Shown here: one piece after another, positions 46,075 through 54,644 of the stretch | Layout: each line of letters begins with the position of its first letter | Position numbering within the stretch: the stretch's first letter is position 1 | Assembly: GCA_018380885.1 (NCBI GenBank) | Contig: JAGZSY010000009.1 | Span: 62,001 to 126,000, forward strand | DNA length: 64,000 nucleotides | Origin: Enterocloster asparagiformis | Lineage (GTDB): Bacteria; Bacillota; Clostridia; Lachnospirales; Lachnospiraceae | Direction: 5' to 3' | Notes under the pieces: model-generated | Told to the model about the DNA's origin: nothing | The model's input: the letters and a program-made list of their open reading frames with translations, nothing else | Databases searched by the model: none | Translations under genes and position numbers: made by a program

Positions 46075-47388
46075 ATGGTTAGGTTAAAACTTATAGCGAT
46101 ATTGGTGGGAATGGCGGCGGCCGGTCTCCAGGGCGCTTACGGCGGAGAAAGCGGCAGCCCGGAGCCTGAGGCATGGTCCGAGGCCGGCTACGACCTCCTG
46201 GACGACGGCGCTTACGGCCTCAATATAGAAGGGCAGTGGACCGTAGGTCCCGGGCCTGACAGCATTCCCTGGGGAATCTGGTTCATGGATTCTCAGGCTA
46301 TTCTGCTGGCGGATATACAGCCCACGGACCCTGGCAGCGGCGAATTCAGGGAGGAATGGGGGACTGAGACCGCGCCCCTTTTGGAACGGCTGGCAAAGGA
46401 GAGCCTGGGCGACGAACTTATTTCCTTTTCCCCCCTGAAAGAGGCGGCGGGCAGCGCGTCCCCTGTCTATGGGATAGAGTACACCTACAGCCGCAGGGAT
46501 ACCACGTTCTATGTGACGGTCTGTTACCGCTTCTGTGATACGTATACGCTGGAGCTGATCGGCATCGATCCGGATTCCAGGGAACGCGGCCGCAGGGTGG
46601 CCGTGAACGCGGCGGACTCCTTCGCGGATATGGGCGGACCGCAGCACGCCGTGACCCTGCGCCCTGAGGAGATGATGGGCAGTGAGAGCTGGCCCTGGAA
46701 ATACCTGCACAACCCCTTTGCCGTCTCGGCCTACTATATGGACATCGAGTCCCCTCCGCCTCCCTCGCAGGAGCGCAGGCTGACGGACTATGAGATTCGC
46801 TGGAAGGACCAGGGGATGGAGACGCTGGTACGGGCGGTGATCGGCAAGCCGGAGGGGGCGGTGATGTCCAGCGATCTGGACCGCGTGGAGGAGTTCGCCC
46901 TGATCGGATGGCTGGGCGACTTTTACCGGGTCCGGACCAACGACCGGACGGTGGAGATTCCCCGGGAGGGCCTCGCCATCAATACCATTGCGGATATCGA
47001 GAAGTTTAAAAATCTCCGGGTTCTGGACATAGAACTGACGGATTTGGAGGACGTGAGCCCCATCGCTTCCATGACGCAGTTGGAGAGCCTGTCGCTGATG
47101 GCCGGCTCTGATCTCGCCGATCTGGAATTTCTGCGCCCGCTTGAAAACTTGAAAACGTTGATGATGTGGGGAGCGTCCTACCCCAATGTGACGGATACCA
47201 GCGTATTCCGGGGGCTGACACAGCTGGAAAGCGTGATGATCATTCTGCCCAACGTCAAGGACCTCACCGTGTTCGCGCAGCTGCCCAACCTGGAATCCCT
47301 CTGGATCAACTGCCATCAGGATGCGGACCCGGTGATTAAAGCGGAGCACATCCGGGAGCTGATGGTGAACGCGCAGACCATCCGCTGA
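46075..47388 (+). CDS. Secreted protein with C-terminal leucine-rich repeats
   Basis: 437 aa. An N-terminal signal peptide (residues 1-23, hydrophobic core LIAILVGMAAAGLQGAYG) has no lipobox Cys. Residues 25-290 form an unrecognised, acidic, Trp/Tyr-rich extracellular domain. Residues 300-420 hold about five internalin-like repeats of 20-24 residues (LRVLDIELTDLEDVSPIASM; LESLSLMAGSDLADLEFLRP; LKTLMMWGAS...; LESVMIILPNVKDLTVFAQL; LESLWINCHQD). No sortase motif or wall-binding domain was seen, so it is probably released or weakly attached. Likely protein-protein interaction; no function proposed. Transcribed alone. Confidence 0.72.
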   Translation: MVRLKLIAILVGMAAAGLQGAYGGESGSPEPEAWSEAGYDLLDDGAYGLNIEGQWTVGPGPDSIPWGIWFMDSQAILLADIQPTDPGSGEFREEWGTETAPLLERLAKESLGDELISFSPLKEAAGSASPVYGIEYTYSRRDTTFYVTVCYRFCDTYTLELIGIDPDSRERGRRVAVNAADSFADMGGPQHAVTLRPEEMMGSESWPWKYLHNPFAVSAYYMDIESPPPPSQERRLTDYEIRWKDQGMETLVRAVIGKPEGAVMSSDLDRVEEFALIGWLGDFYRVRTNDRTVEIPREGLAINTIADIEKFKNLRVLDIELTDLEDVSPIASMTQLESLSLMAGSDLADLEFLRPLENLKTLMMWGASYPNVTDTSVFRGLTQLESVMIILPNVKDLTVFAQLPNLESLWINCHQDADPVIKAEHIRELMVNAQTIR

Positions 47389-47430
47389 CGAGGCGCTGGG
47401 CGGAAAGCAATGTGATAAAACCGGCGGACC

Positions 47431-47489
47431 GCGCAAAAAGGCGCTCCCAAGGGAAACGTGATCCGTTTCCGGGAGCGCCTTTTTTGCGC
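47431..47489. terminator. Strong bidirectional terminator
   Basis: A very long stem pairs GGCGCTCCC with GGGAGCGCC, GGAAACG with CGTTTCC, and flanking A5/T6 and GCGC arms. It serves both the leucine-rich-repeat gene and the opposing GGDEF-EAL gene. Confidence 0.92.
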
Positions 47490-47505
47490 AGGCTGCGCTG
47501 ATTCG

Positions 47506-50500
47506 TCAGATCGGTTGTTCCGGCGCCATACGCCGGTAAAAATCTTCAAGCTCAATGGGGCGGTAGAAGTAAAAGCCCTGGATCATATCGCAGTCGGTCT
47601 GGCGCACTGCGGACAGCTCATACTCCGTCTCCACGCCCTCCACGCACACCTGCTTGCCGGAGCGGTGGCAGGCGTAGACGATGCTCATGATGAAGTCCAG
47701 ATTTTCCGGGGAGCGGGTAATCTGGTTCATCAGCGTGCGGTCCAGCTTGATCACGTTGACCGGATATTTGAACAGCATTTGCAGGGAGGAAAAGCCGTTT
47801 CCAAAGTCGTCCAGGGCGAATTTGATCCCCATAGTGTGACACTGGTCCACAAACTCGCTGAGCCGTTTGGGCATCTCGTCGAAATGGGTTTCCGTGAGCT
47901 CCAGCATCAGATGGCAGCCCGGCAGGCCGCTCTCCTCCAGGGTCTGCCGCATGAAGGGCAGAAAGGTGTCGTCCAGGACTTGCAGGTAGCTGACGTTAAA
48001 GGACAGCAAAAAATCAGGACGGACAGGGATGACGCTGCTGCAGATGCGCACTGCCTGCTCGAACACCCATTTCCCCACGCTCTTGATCATCTGCGTCTCC
48101 TCCAGCAGAGGGATAAACACGGCCGGTGAGATGTCCTGTCCCAGATAGTTCCAGCGCAGCAGCGTTTCCCCGCCGATCACCGCGCCGCTCTCACGGGACA
48201 CAATGGGCTGCACCACCACCCGGAAGCCCTCAAAGCCCTTTTCCACGCTCTCGCTGAGACCCATGGCCATGTTGGAGCGCTCCCGCTGCTTGGCGATCAG
48301 GTCAGAGGAAAATTCGCTGTATTCCAGATCGGAGTTGAGCTTGGCCACGTTGATCAGGGTGATGGCGTTCTCCAGAATCTCCTGGGGAGGACGGCCGCTC
48401 TGGGGGAAGGACTGGACGCCGAAGCAGGCAGCCCGCTTGGCGGAAATCCGCTCCCGGGAGTAGACCATATTGATGATGCCGCGGATGTTGCTCACCGACT
48501 CGCCGGGGTCCCATCCGTTTGCGCGTTTGGAGATGGCCATAAACCGGATTCCGTCCAGCCGGTAGAAGGTAAAGCGGCTTCCCAGCTCGTCCACCAGGGT
48601 GTTGGCAATGTCCCGCAGAATCCGGTCGCCCTCCATCCGCCCTCTGGACTCGTTGATGTAGGTAAAATGGTTCAGGCCGAAGCTGATCACCAGGGCGGGC
48701 GTCTTTTTGGCGCCCAAGGTCACCAGCTCGTTCAAGGCCGCCCGCTCCCGCAGGAAGCCGGTGGCCGCATCCATCGCGAAATTGCTCTCCAGGCGCGAGA
48801 CGCAGCCGGAAAAGAACAGAGGCTTGGTTCTGTCCTCGGACCACTTGATAATACCGCGGCAGTGAACCCAGGCGGAGTAACCACGCCGGTCGGTGATGCG
48901 GTAGCGCAGGCTGTGGATATCCTTTTTCTGCTCCATCATCTGGCGCAGATCCTGCTGGTACAAGATCCGGTCCTGAGGATCGCCGATCATAGCCCCCCAT
49001 TTTTCAATGAGGTCGTAGACCACGTTGCTGGGGAAACCGAAATCGTCCCGCATATTGTCGGAGATATAGTACAGGTTCTTCTGCAGGTCCCCGAAATAGA
49101 GATAGTAGGGCGCCTCGGGTATGGCCACGGACTGGAAAAATGCTTCCGCGTCGTAATAATTATTCCGGATAAAGGCTTGAAAGGGCGTCTCGCCGGCGCG
49201 GTCCGTTTTCTGCCCGTCGGCGCCGGGCAGAGCGGGGCAGGCGGGATTTGTATCCTCCGGCCGGCAGGTGCAGTGGTGACGCTTGTCCTGGTACATCTCA
49301 TTTTCCGCCTGCTGGATCAGAGACTTGATCCGGGTGCTTCCGTCGGGCGCCCAGGCGGAACCCACCGCCAGGTCGGTGTTGCTCTTTTGCATCTGCGTCA
49401 GAAGCTGGTCCACCTGCTCTTGGAACCTGGACTGGCTGTCGTTAAAGCACAGGGCGATGAATTCGTCGCCGCCGATGCGGTATACCAGCCCCTTGGGGAA
49501 ATGCTCCGCCAAAAGCTGGCTGGCGCTGAGAATCAGCTGATCGCCCTGGGCGTGGCCCTGGCTGTCGTTGATCCGTTTCAGACCGGAGATATCGCAGTAG
49601 ACTACGCCGAGAGCGCGCGGCGCGGTCTGCTTGGCGATCAACTCCTCCATGGCGTAACGGTTCAGCACGCCGGTGAGCTGATCGTGGTAACTCATATAGC
49701 GCAGGTGGCGGACCATATCCCGTCGTTTCATGACGGTGACGATGAAATGTCCCAGCACCTGGAGCATGTTGGAGATGTGGCGGACCCGCTCCCTGGGAGG
49801 ATTGACCACGCCGTAGTACCCGATGAGGTTTCCCTTGTAAAACAGGGGGCAGGCGACCATGGACCTGGTCCCCTGGGCTTTGAGCCAGCTGTACTCCTGA
49901 GGATTGACTTCCTTTAACTCCTCCACGTCCTCCACCACGACGCACTGTTCCCGCTGGAATACCGGCAGCCATTGGGCCACCGTATTCCAGGTGGCGTACT
50001 GGAAGTTCGCCTTTTCAGGGGAAACGCCCGGCGCGCACCACTCGTAGGTGTTGCAGAGGCGTCCGGCCCTGATCTCCTCGAAGATATAGGCGCGTTCGCT
50101 CTCCAGCTTAAGGCCCAGACAGGCGAGCAGATACTCCAGGGATTCCACGGCCTCCTCCGCCGTCAGGGTACAGCGCAGGCACTCGTTGATAATGGCCTCA
50201 TTCTCCATAAACGCCCGGAGCTCTTTTTCCTGTTCCTCCTGTACCGTGATGTCGATGGCCATCTCCAGCCGGTAGGTCCGCCCATCCTGAACGACCAAGG
50301 TGTCCTTCAGCGCGTAGGGCCGCTTTAACAGCGGATTGGTGTAATTCCATTCGTAATAGATTCCAGGCTTCAGCAGTTCGTTATTGCAGAACGGGCACGG
50401 GGCGTTAAGGCCCTGTAAAAGCTCATAGCATTTCCGTCCGCAGTAATCCTCCGGCTCCGGACAGCCGAAAGCGGTTCTGGCGAAGCGGTTCATATAGATC

Positions 50501-50574
50501 AGCGCGTGCGTTTCATAATCGACAACATAAACAAGTTCCTGTAGATTCTCAAATATTTCCCAGAATTTATCCAT
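47506..50574 (-). CDS. PAS-GAF-GGDEF-PAS-GGDEF-EAL c-di-GMP signalling protein
   Basis: 1022-aa cytoplasmic protein. A PAS-like domain (1-110) contains NAPCPFCNNELL, a possible metal- or redox-sensing CxxC. A GAF-like domain (about 150-300) is followed by GGDEF with an intact YRIGGDEF near 366. A PAS-like module precedes a second, degenerate GGDEF (FYRLDGIRF). The C-terminal EAL domain has GGETLLRW near 800 (the EAL triplet reads ETL). It also has LELTETHFDE, FALDDFGNGFSSL, VIKLDRTL and VEGVETEYEL, so its main catalytic acidic residues and Lys are present. It could both make and degrade c-di-GMP; net activity cannot be told. Transcribed alone. Confidence 0.92.
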   Translation of the reverse strand: MDKFWEIFENLQELVYVVDYETHALIYMNRFARTAFGCPEPEDYCGRKCYELLQGLNAPCPFCNNELLKPGIYYEWNYTNPLLKRPYALKDTLVVQDGRTYRLEMAIDITVQEEQEKELRAFMENEAIINECLRCTLTAEEAVESLEYLLACLGLKLESERAYIFEEIRAGRLCNTYEWCAPGVSPEKANFQYATWNTVAQWLPVFQREQCVVVEDVEELKEVNPQEYSWLKAQGTRSMVACPLFYKGNLIGYYGVVNPPRERVRHISNMLQVLGHFIVTVMKRRDMVRHLRYMSYHDQLTGVLNRYAMEELIAKQTAPRALGVVYCDISGLKRINDSQGHAQGDQLILSASQLLAEHFPKGLVYRIGGDEFIALCFNDSQSRFQEQVDQLLTQMQKSNTDLAVGSAWAPDGSTRIKSLIQQAENEMYQDKRHHCTCRPEDTNPACPALPGADGQKTDRAGETPFQAFIRNNYYDAEAFFQSVAIPEAPYYLYFGDLQKNLYYISDNMRDDFGFPSNVVYDLIEKWGAMIGDPQDRILYQQDLRQMMEQKKDIHSLRYRITDRRGYSAWVHCRGIIKWSEDRTKPLFFSGCVSRLESNFAMDAATGFLRERAALNELVTLGAKKTPALVISFGLNHFTYINESRGRMEGDRILRDIANTLVDELGSRFTFYRLDGIRFMAISKRANGWDPGESVSNIRGIINMVYSRERISAKRAACFGVQSFPQSGRPPQEILENAITLINVAKLNSDLEYSEFSSDLIAKQRERSNMAMGLSESVEKGFEGFRVVVQPIVSRESGAVIGGETLLRWNYLGQDISPAVFIPLLEETQMIKSVGKWVFEQAVRICSSVIPVRPDFLLSFNVSYLQVLDDTFLPFMRQTLEESGLPGCHLMLELTETHFDEMPKRLSEFVDQCHTMGIKFALDDFGNGFSSLQMLFKYPVNVIKLDRTLMNQITRSPENLDFIMSIVYACHRSGKQVCVEGVETEYELSAVRQTDCDMIQGFYFYRPIELEDFYRRMAPEQPI

Positions 50575-50766
50575 AATGACCGTCTTTTCTCATGGGGAAA
50601 TAAACGCCGGCGGGTGAAAATCCTCTTGATTTACGCGGATTTTCCAGCTTTGAGGTTCTGCTTATCTCCGATCCATGTCCTAAGTGATATAGGCTATTCT
50701 ACCATACATTTTTGTAAATGATCAATGAAATTTGCGAATAAACGAAATTTCCCCCTGCGGGGGCCC

Positions 50767-51654
50767 TTATGACCGCCTTTTGCGGAATTCCCCCGGCGTC
50801 ATGCCGGTGGCGTTGCGGAAGCGCTGGATATAGAGGCTGGTGGTGCTGAATCCGTAGTCGTAGGCGATCTGACTGACGGTCGACTCCTGCCGCTCCAGAA
50901 GCGCCTCGGCGCTTTGGGAAATCCGCACGTTATTGATATATTCGAACAGGGTGCAGCCCATATGCTTTTTAAAGTACCGGCAGCACTCGCTGGGGCACAG
51001 GCCGACCTGGCGGGCCAGCCGGGAAAGGGTCAGCTTTTCCCTATAATGGCCGTGAATGTAGGAGGTAAGCTCAATGAGCCGGGAGGACTCCCGCGACTTC
51101 TGCTGGTAATCCTCGGGAACGGTGCGAAACAGCAGAATCCACATGCAATAGAGAAGATGGCTGGTTATAGACAGCTCGTAGCCGGCCTTCTTTTTGGCGT
51201 AATCATCGTATATGTCCTTAAGCCGCTTGAGAATCGTGCTCTGCCAGGGGATGCCGGAGGACAGGACCAGACAGGCGCGGGACTTGTCGGAGAGCAGCGG
51301 CGTGATATAGGACCGCTCCACCGCGCTCCCCGGAAAGGAGGACACCAGGGCGGGATTGACGTCAATGCAGCAGTAGGAGGCGCCGGGCGTCAGGGGTTTG
51401 GCCGTGTGCAAAATACCGGCATTGACAAAGATCCCCATGCCTACCGTGAGCAGATGGAGGCTGCGGTCCACCGTGATCTGGACCCGGCCGTTGGTGACAA
51501 AGCAGAATTGCAGTTCGCCGTGCCAATGCCAGTCGATAAAGCCCAGCACATTTTTCTCCAGAACAGTGTCGTAGATGGCCAGGGGAAACTCTTCGGTGCC
51601 GTGCCTGGTGGTTTCCATCAGGTCAGGATTGATGCCGAGATCGTAAATCTGCAT
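50767..51654 (-). CDS. AraC family transcriptional regulator
   Basis: 295 aa. A cupin-like sensor domain (about 20-160, with FIDWHWHGELQFCFVTNGRVQI, typical of sugar or small-ligand AraC sensors) is followed by two HTH motifs. These are LSRLARQVGLCPSECCRYFKKHMG and VSQIAYDYGFSTTSLYIQRFRNATG, ending MTPGEFRKRRS. Start 51654 has AAGGAGAA 5 nt upstream; the earlier in-frame ATG at 51675 does not. Divergent from the M20/YgeY-like hydrolase gene, the probable target. Confidence 0.92.
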   Translation of the reverse strand: MQIYDLGINPDLMETTRHGTEEFPLAIYDTVLEKNVLGFIDWHWHGELQFCFVTNGRVQITVDRSLHLLTVGMGIFVNAGILHTAKPLTPGASYCCIDVNPALVSSFPGSAVERSYITPLLSDKSRACLVLSSGIPWQSTILKRLKDIYDDYAKKKAGYELSITSHLLYCMWILLFRTVPEDYQQKSRESSRLIELTSYIHGHYREKLTLSRLARQVGLCPSECCRYFKKHMGCTLFEYINNVRISQSAEALLERQESTVSQIAYDYGFSTTSLYIQRFRNATGMTPGEFRKRRS

Positions 51655-51679
51655 GGCGTTCTCCTTAAATCTCAATATT

Positions 51680-51739
51680 TTGATATGATTAAGCTATATT
51701 ATAGTATCTTCAACTCAATAATTCAATCTATAATATCAA
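51680..51739. promoter_or_regulatory. AraC/M20 divergent control region
   Basis: For the AraC gene, TTGAAT (minus strand, 51721-51726), 17 nt, TATAAT (51698-51703) is a good promoter. For the hydrolase, a TATAAT lies at 51729-51734 with a weak -35. Outer inverted repeats TTGATAT (51680-51686)/ATATCAA (51733-51739) and an inner CTATATTATAG dyad (51694-51704) are candidate AraC sites. Confidence 0.5.
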
Positions 51740-51854
51740 TGACAAGGCTATGGGCGGTTTCATCTACACGGTCCGCCCCGGGGTGCTTAAAGGCAGGCGC
51801 GGTTTTGCGCCGGACTGGCAACGCCATGATTATCAGATCAGGAGGAGTAAAAAA

Positions 51855-53006
51855 ATGGAAAATTTAAGGGAGAGATTGATCAAATCGGCACAGAGGGCAG
51901 TGCGGACCAGAAGCTATTCGGATCAGGAGGGGGAGATGGCCAACCTGATCGCAGAGACTATGCGGGAGTTAAACTACGATGAGGTGCGCATAGACTCCGT
52001 GGGAAATGTGGCCGGCAGGATCGGTTCCGGCGAAAGGATCATCCACTTTGACGGACACATGGACACCGTGCAGGTCAACGACGCGGAGGAATGGCAGGTC
52101 CCGCCGTTTTCAGGGCAGCTTGTAGACGGCGCGCTCTGGGGGCGCGGGTCCGTGGACATGAAATCCGCGCTGTGCGCCGCCATATACGGCGCGGCGGCGG
52201 CCCGGGACGCCGGCTATCTGGAGGGAAAGACCGTGTATGTCACCGGAACGGTCTGCGAGGAGTACTGCGACGGTGAGAACCTGAAGCATTTCTACGAGGA
52301 GTTTCACTTGAAGCCGGATTACTGCATCATCTGCGAGCCCAGCGACAATGTGATCACGCTGGGACACAAGGGAAAGGCCCAGATCCGCATCGTCACCCAC
52401 GGCGTATCGGCCCACGGCTCCGCGCCGGAGAAGGGGAAAAACGCGGTGTACGAGATGGCGGAGATTATCGGCAGGGTGGAGCAGCTTAATGCCCGGCTGT
52501 GCGCCGGGGAGGGGCCCCACGGAACCATGGTGCTGTCCGATATTTCCTGCGTCAGCGCCTCCCTGAATGCGGTTCCCAGCCAGTGCAGCATCTATCTGGA
52601 CAGACGGCTGGCCCTGGGGGAATCTCTCGCCCAGGTAGAGCAGGAGATGGACCTGCTCATCGCCGGCAAGGACGCCCACTGGGAGGTGGGCGCGCTTTCC
52701 CACACCTCCTGGAACGGAGGCAGGCTGGACTATGAGCCGATGCACGAGCCGTGGGGCATCGAAAAGGACAGTGAATTGGCCCTGGCCCTGGGGCGGGCGT
52801 ACAGCCATGTATATGGAAGGGAGTGCGGGAGGTACGACTTCTGGGACTTCGGGACAAATGCCATCACACCGGTGTCCATGGGCGTTGCGACCATCGGCTT
52901 CGGCCCCGGCGAGTACAAGCTGGCCCACATGCGGGATGAGCACTGCAGCGTGGAAAAAATCGTGGAGGCCTGCCAGGTGTACGCCAGGCTCATAGGGGAG
53001 CTGTAG
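51855..53006 (+). CDS. M20 family peptidase/hydrolase, YgeY-like
   Basis: 383-aa di-zinc hydrolase. Ligand and catalytic motifs in order: HFDGHMDTV, GRGSVDMKSAL, TVCEEYCDG (general-base Glu plus ligand), CEPSDN, and GPGEYKLAHMRDEHC with the last His. The sequence TVCEEYCDGEN and the C-terminal pattern resemble YgeY-type hydrolases found in purine/selenium-related clusters, but no selenium genes are nearby. The exact substrate, a small peptide or carbamoyl/acyl amino acid, is open. ATG 51855 follows AGGAGGAGT; the longer ORF start at 51750 has no site and overlaps the promoter. Probably controlled by the divergent AraC protein. Confidence 0.85.
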   Translation: MENLRERLIKSAQRAVRTRSYSDQEGEMANLIAETMRELNYDEVRIDSVGNVAGRIGSGERIIHFDGHMDTVQVNDAEEWQVPPFSGQLVDGALWGRGSVDMKSALCAAIYGAAAARDAGYLEGKTVYVTGTVCEEYCDGENLKHFYEEFHLKPDYCIICEPSDNVITLGHKGKAQIRIVTHGVSAHGSAPEKGKNAVYEMAEIIGRVEQLNARLCAGEGPHGTMVLSDISCVSASLNAVPSQCSIYLDRRLALGESLAQVEQEMDLLIAGKDAHWEVGALSHTSWNGGRLDYEPMHEPWGIEKDSELALALGRAYSHVYGRECGRYDFWDFGTNAITPVSMGVATIGFGPGEYKLAHMRDEHCSVEKIVEACQVYARLIGEL

Positions 53007-53054
53007 GGAGAGGGCGGGATGGAAAACAGGGGAAGCTTCCCACCAACACCGCGG

Positions 53055-53094
53055 AAAAAACGGCGTGGAGCACAGGCGTCCACGCCGTTTTTTT
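53055..53094. terminator. Bidirectional terminator between M20 and rarA
   Basis: A 15-bp perfect stem (53055-53069 with 53079-53093) has A6 and T7 flanks, so it can terminate in both directions. Confidence 0.92.
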
Positions 53095-54421
53095 ACGTTA
53101 TCCCGCTGTTTTTAAAGCGCAGCACCTGGTCCAGGCGAGCCTTGGCCGCGGCCTCGTCTCCATTTTCCGTGGGCATATAGTACCGTGTTCCCTTCAGAGA
53201 CTCCGGCAGGCACTCCATATGGGCGATCTTTTCCTCCGTGTCGTGGGCGTACACATAGCCTTCGCCGTAGCGCAGCTGCTTCATCAGCCCGGTGGGCGCG
53301 TTGCGGATCACCAGGGGCACCGGTTCGGACAGCATGTTCATGGCATCCTCCTTGGCGTGCTCGTAGGCCATGTAGACGGCGTTGGAACGAGGCGCCAGGG
53401 ACAGGTAGATCACTGTCTGGGCCAGGTTCAGGTTGCACTCGGGCATTCCCAGAAAATGGCAGGCCTGATAGGCGGAGACCGCCAGGGTCAGGGCGTTGCT
53501 GTCCGCGATGCCGATATCCTCGCTGGCGAAGCGGATCAGCCGCCTGGCGATATAGAGCGGATCCTCGCCCGCCTCCAGCATCCGGGACAGCCAGTACACG
53601 GCAGCGTCCGGGTCGCTGTTTCGCATGGACTTATGCAGGGCGGAGATCAGGTTGTAGTGTTCCTCGCCGTTCTTGTCGTAGAGCAGGGATTTGCGGCTCA
53701 TACACTGCTCCAGAATCTCCGGGGTCACGGTAGTCTTTTCAGCGCTGATCTCGCCGTTGGACACCGCCATCTCCAGAATGTTCAGGGCCGTGCGGGCATC
53801 CCCGCCTGCAAACCTGGCGATGGCCCCCAGCATGGCGTCGGTGATATCCACGTTCAGATAGCCGAAGCCCCGGGGATTGTGCAGGGCGTTTTTCAGCAGC
53901 TTTGTCAGGTCCTCCTCCCCCAGGCCTTGGAGCACGAACACCCGGCAGCGGGAGAGCAGCGCGGCGTTGATCTCAAAGGAGGGATTCTCCGTGGTGGCGC
54001 CGATCAGGATGATGCTCCCTTTCTCCACGTAGGGCAGAAACGCGTCCTGCTGCGCCTTGTTGAAACGGTGTATCTCGTCCACAAAGACCACGGTCCGCTT
54101 GCCCATGCGGCGCCCCTGCTCGGCCCGGGCCATCACCTCCTTGATCTCCTTGATTCCGCTGGTAACGGCGCTGAAATTGATGAATTCCGCGTGCGTGCGC
54201 TTGGCAATGATGCTGGCCAGCGTGGTCTTGCCCACGCCGGGCGGGCCCCAGAAAATCATGGAGGGGATGTTGTCCTGGTCGATGATCTGGCGCAGAATTT
54301 TCCCCTCGCCCAAGAGCTGGCTCTGGCCCACGAACTGGTCCAGCGTTTCCGGCCGCAGACGGCTGGCCAGGGGCGCGGCTGTCTTTCGGTCGTCAAAAAG
54401 GGAGAGCTGTTCCATTTCCAT
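53093..54421 (-). CDS. rarA: Replication-associated recombination protein A
   Basis: 442-aa AAA+ clamp-loader-like ATPase (RarA/MgsA/WRNIP1 family) acting at stalled replication forks. The N-terminus carries QLSLFD (residues 4-9), a match to the beta-clamp-binding consensus. Walker A is WGPPGVGKTT near 53-62, Walker B VVFVDEIHRFNKAQQ, sensor-1 IGATTENPSFEIN, and the arginine-finger region is LLSRCRVF. The C-terminal tetramerisation domain contains YWLSRMLEAGEDPLYIARRLIRFASEDIG. Start uncertain between 54421 and 54415. Monocistronic and opposed to its neighbours. Confidence 0.95.
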   Translation of the reverse strand: MEMEQLSLFDDRKTAAPLASRLRPETLDQFVGQSQLLGEGKILRQIIDQDNIPSMIFWGPPGVGKTTLASIIAKRTHAEFINFSAVTSGIKEIKEVMARAEQGRRMGKRTVVFVDEIHRFNKAQQDAFLPYVEKGSIILIGATTENPSFEINAALLSRCRVFVLQGLGEEDLTKLLKNALHNPRGFGYLNVDITDAMLGAIARFAGGDARTALNILEMAVSNGEISAEKTTVTPEILEQCMSRKSLLYDKNGEEHYNLISALHKSMRNSDPDAAVYWLSRMLEAGEDPLYIARRLIRFASEDIGIADSNALTLAVSAYQACHFLGMPECNLNLAQTVIYLSLAPRSNAVYMAYEHAKEDAMNMLSEPVPLVIRNAPTGLMKQLRYGEGYVYAHDTEEKIAHMECLPESLKGTRYYMPTENGDEAAAKARLDQVLRFKNSGIT

Positions 54422-54570
54422 ATATTACGTCATTCCTTTCGCGGTTGAATTTCAATACATCGGCTGCCTTCCAGTTTACCACGGCGCAGGCGCTCCTTCA
54501 ACTGTTTTGGCCATGTTTTACGGGCGCGGCCGGCACATTTTGAGGCGGCTGGAAAGATATTCAAAAACTA

Positions 54571-54599
54571 TTGATTTATAGATTGATATCTAGTATATT
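54571..54599 (+). promoter_or_regulatory. Promoter of the plsX operon with internal palindrome
   Basis: TTGATT (54571-54576), 17 nt, TATATT (54594-54599). A dyad TAGAT-TGAT-ATCTA (54579-54592) fills the spacer, the position expected for a lipid-synthesis repressor such as FapR. The match to the known FapR consensus is poor, so the regulator is unknown. Confidence 0.55.
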
Positions 54600-54644
54600 A
54601 TATTTTGGACACGGGGGAAAGCCCGGTCCGGAAGGAGAAGCGCT

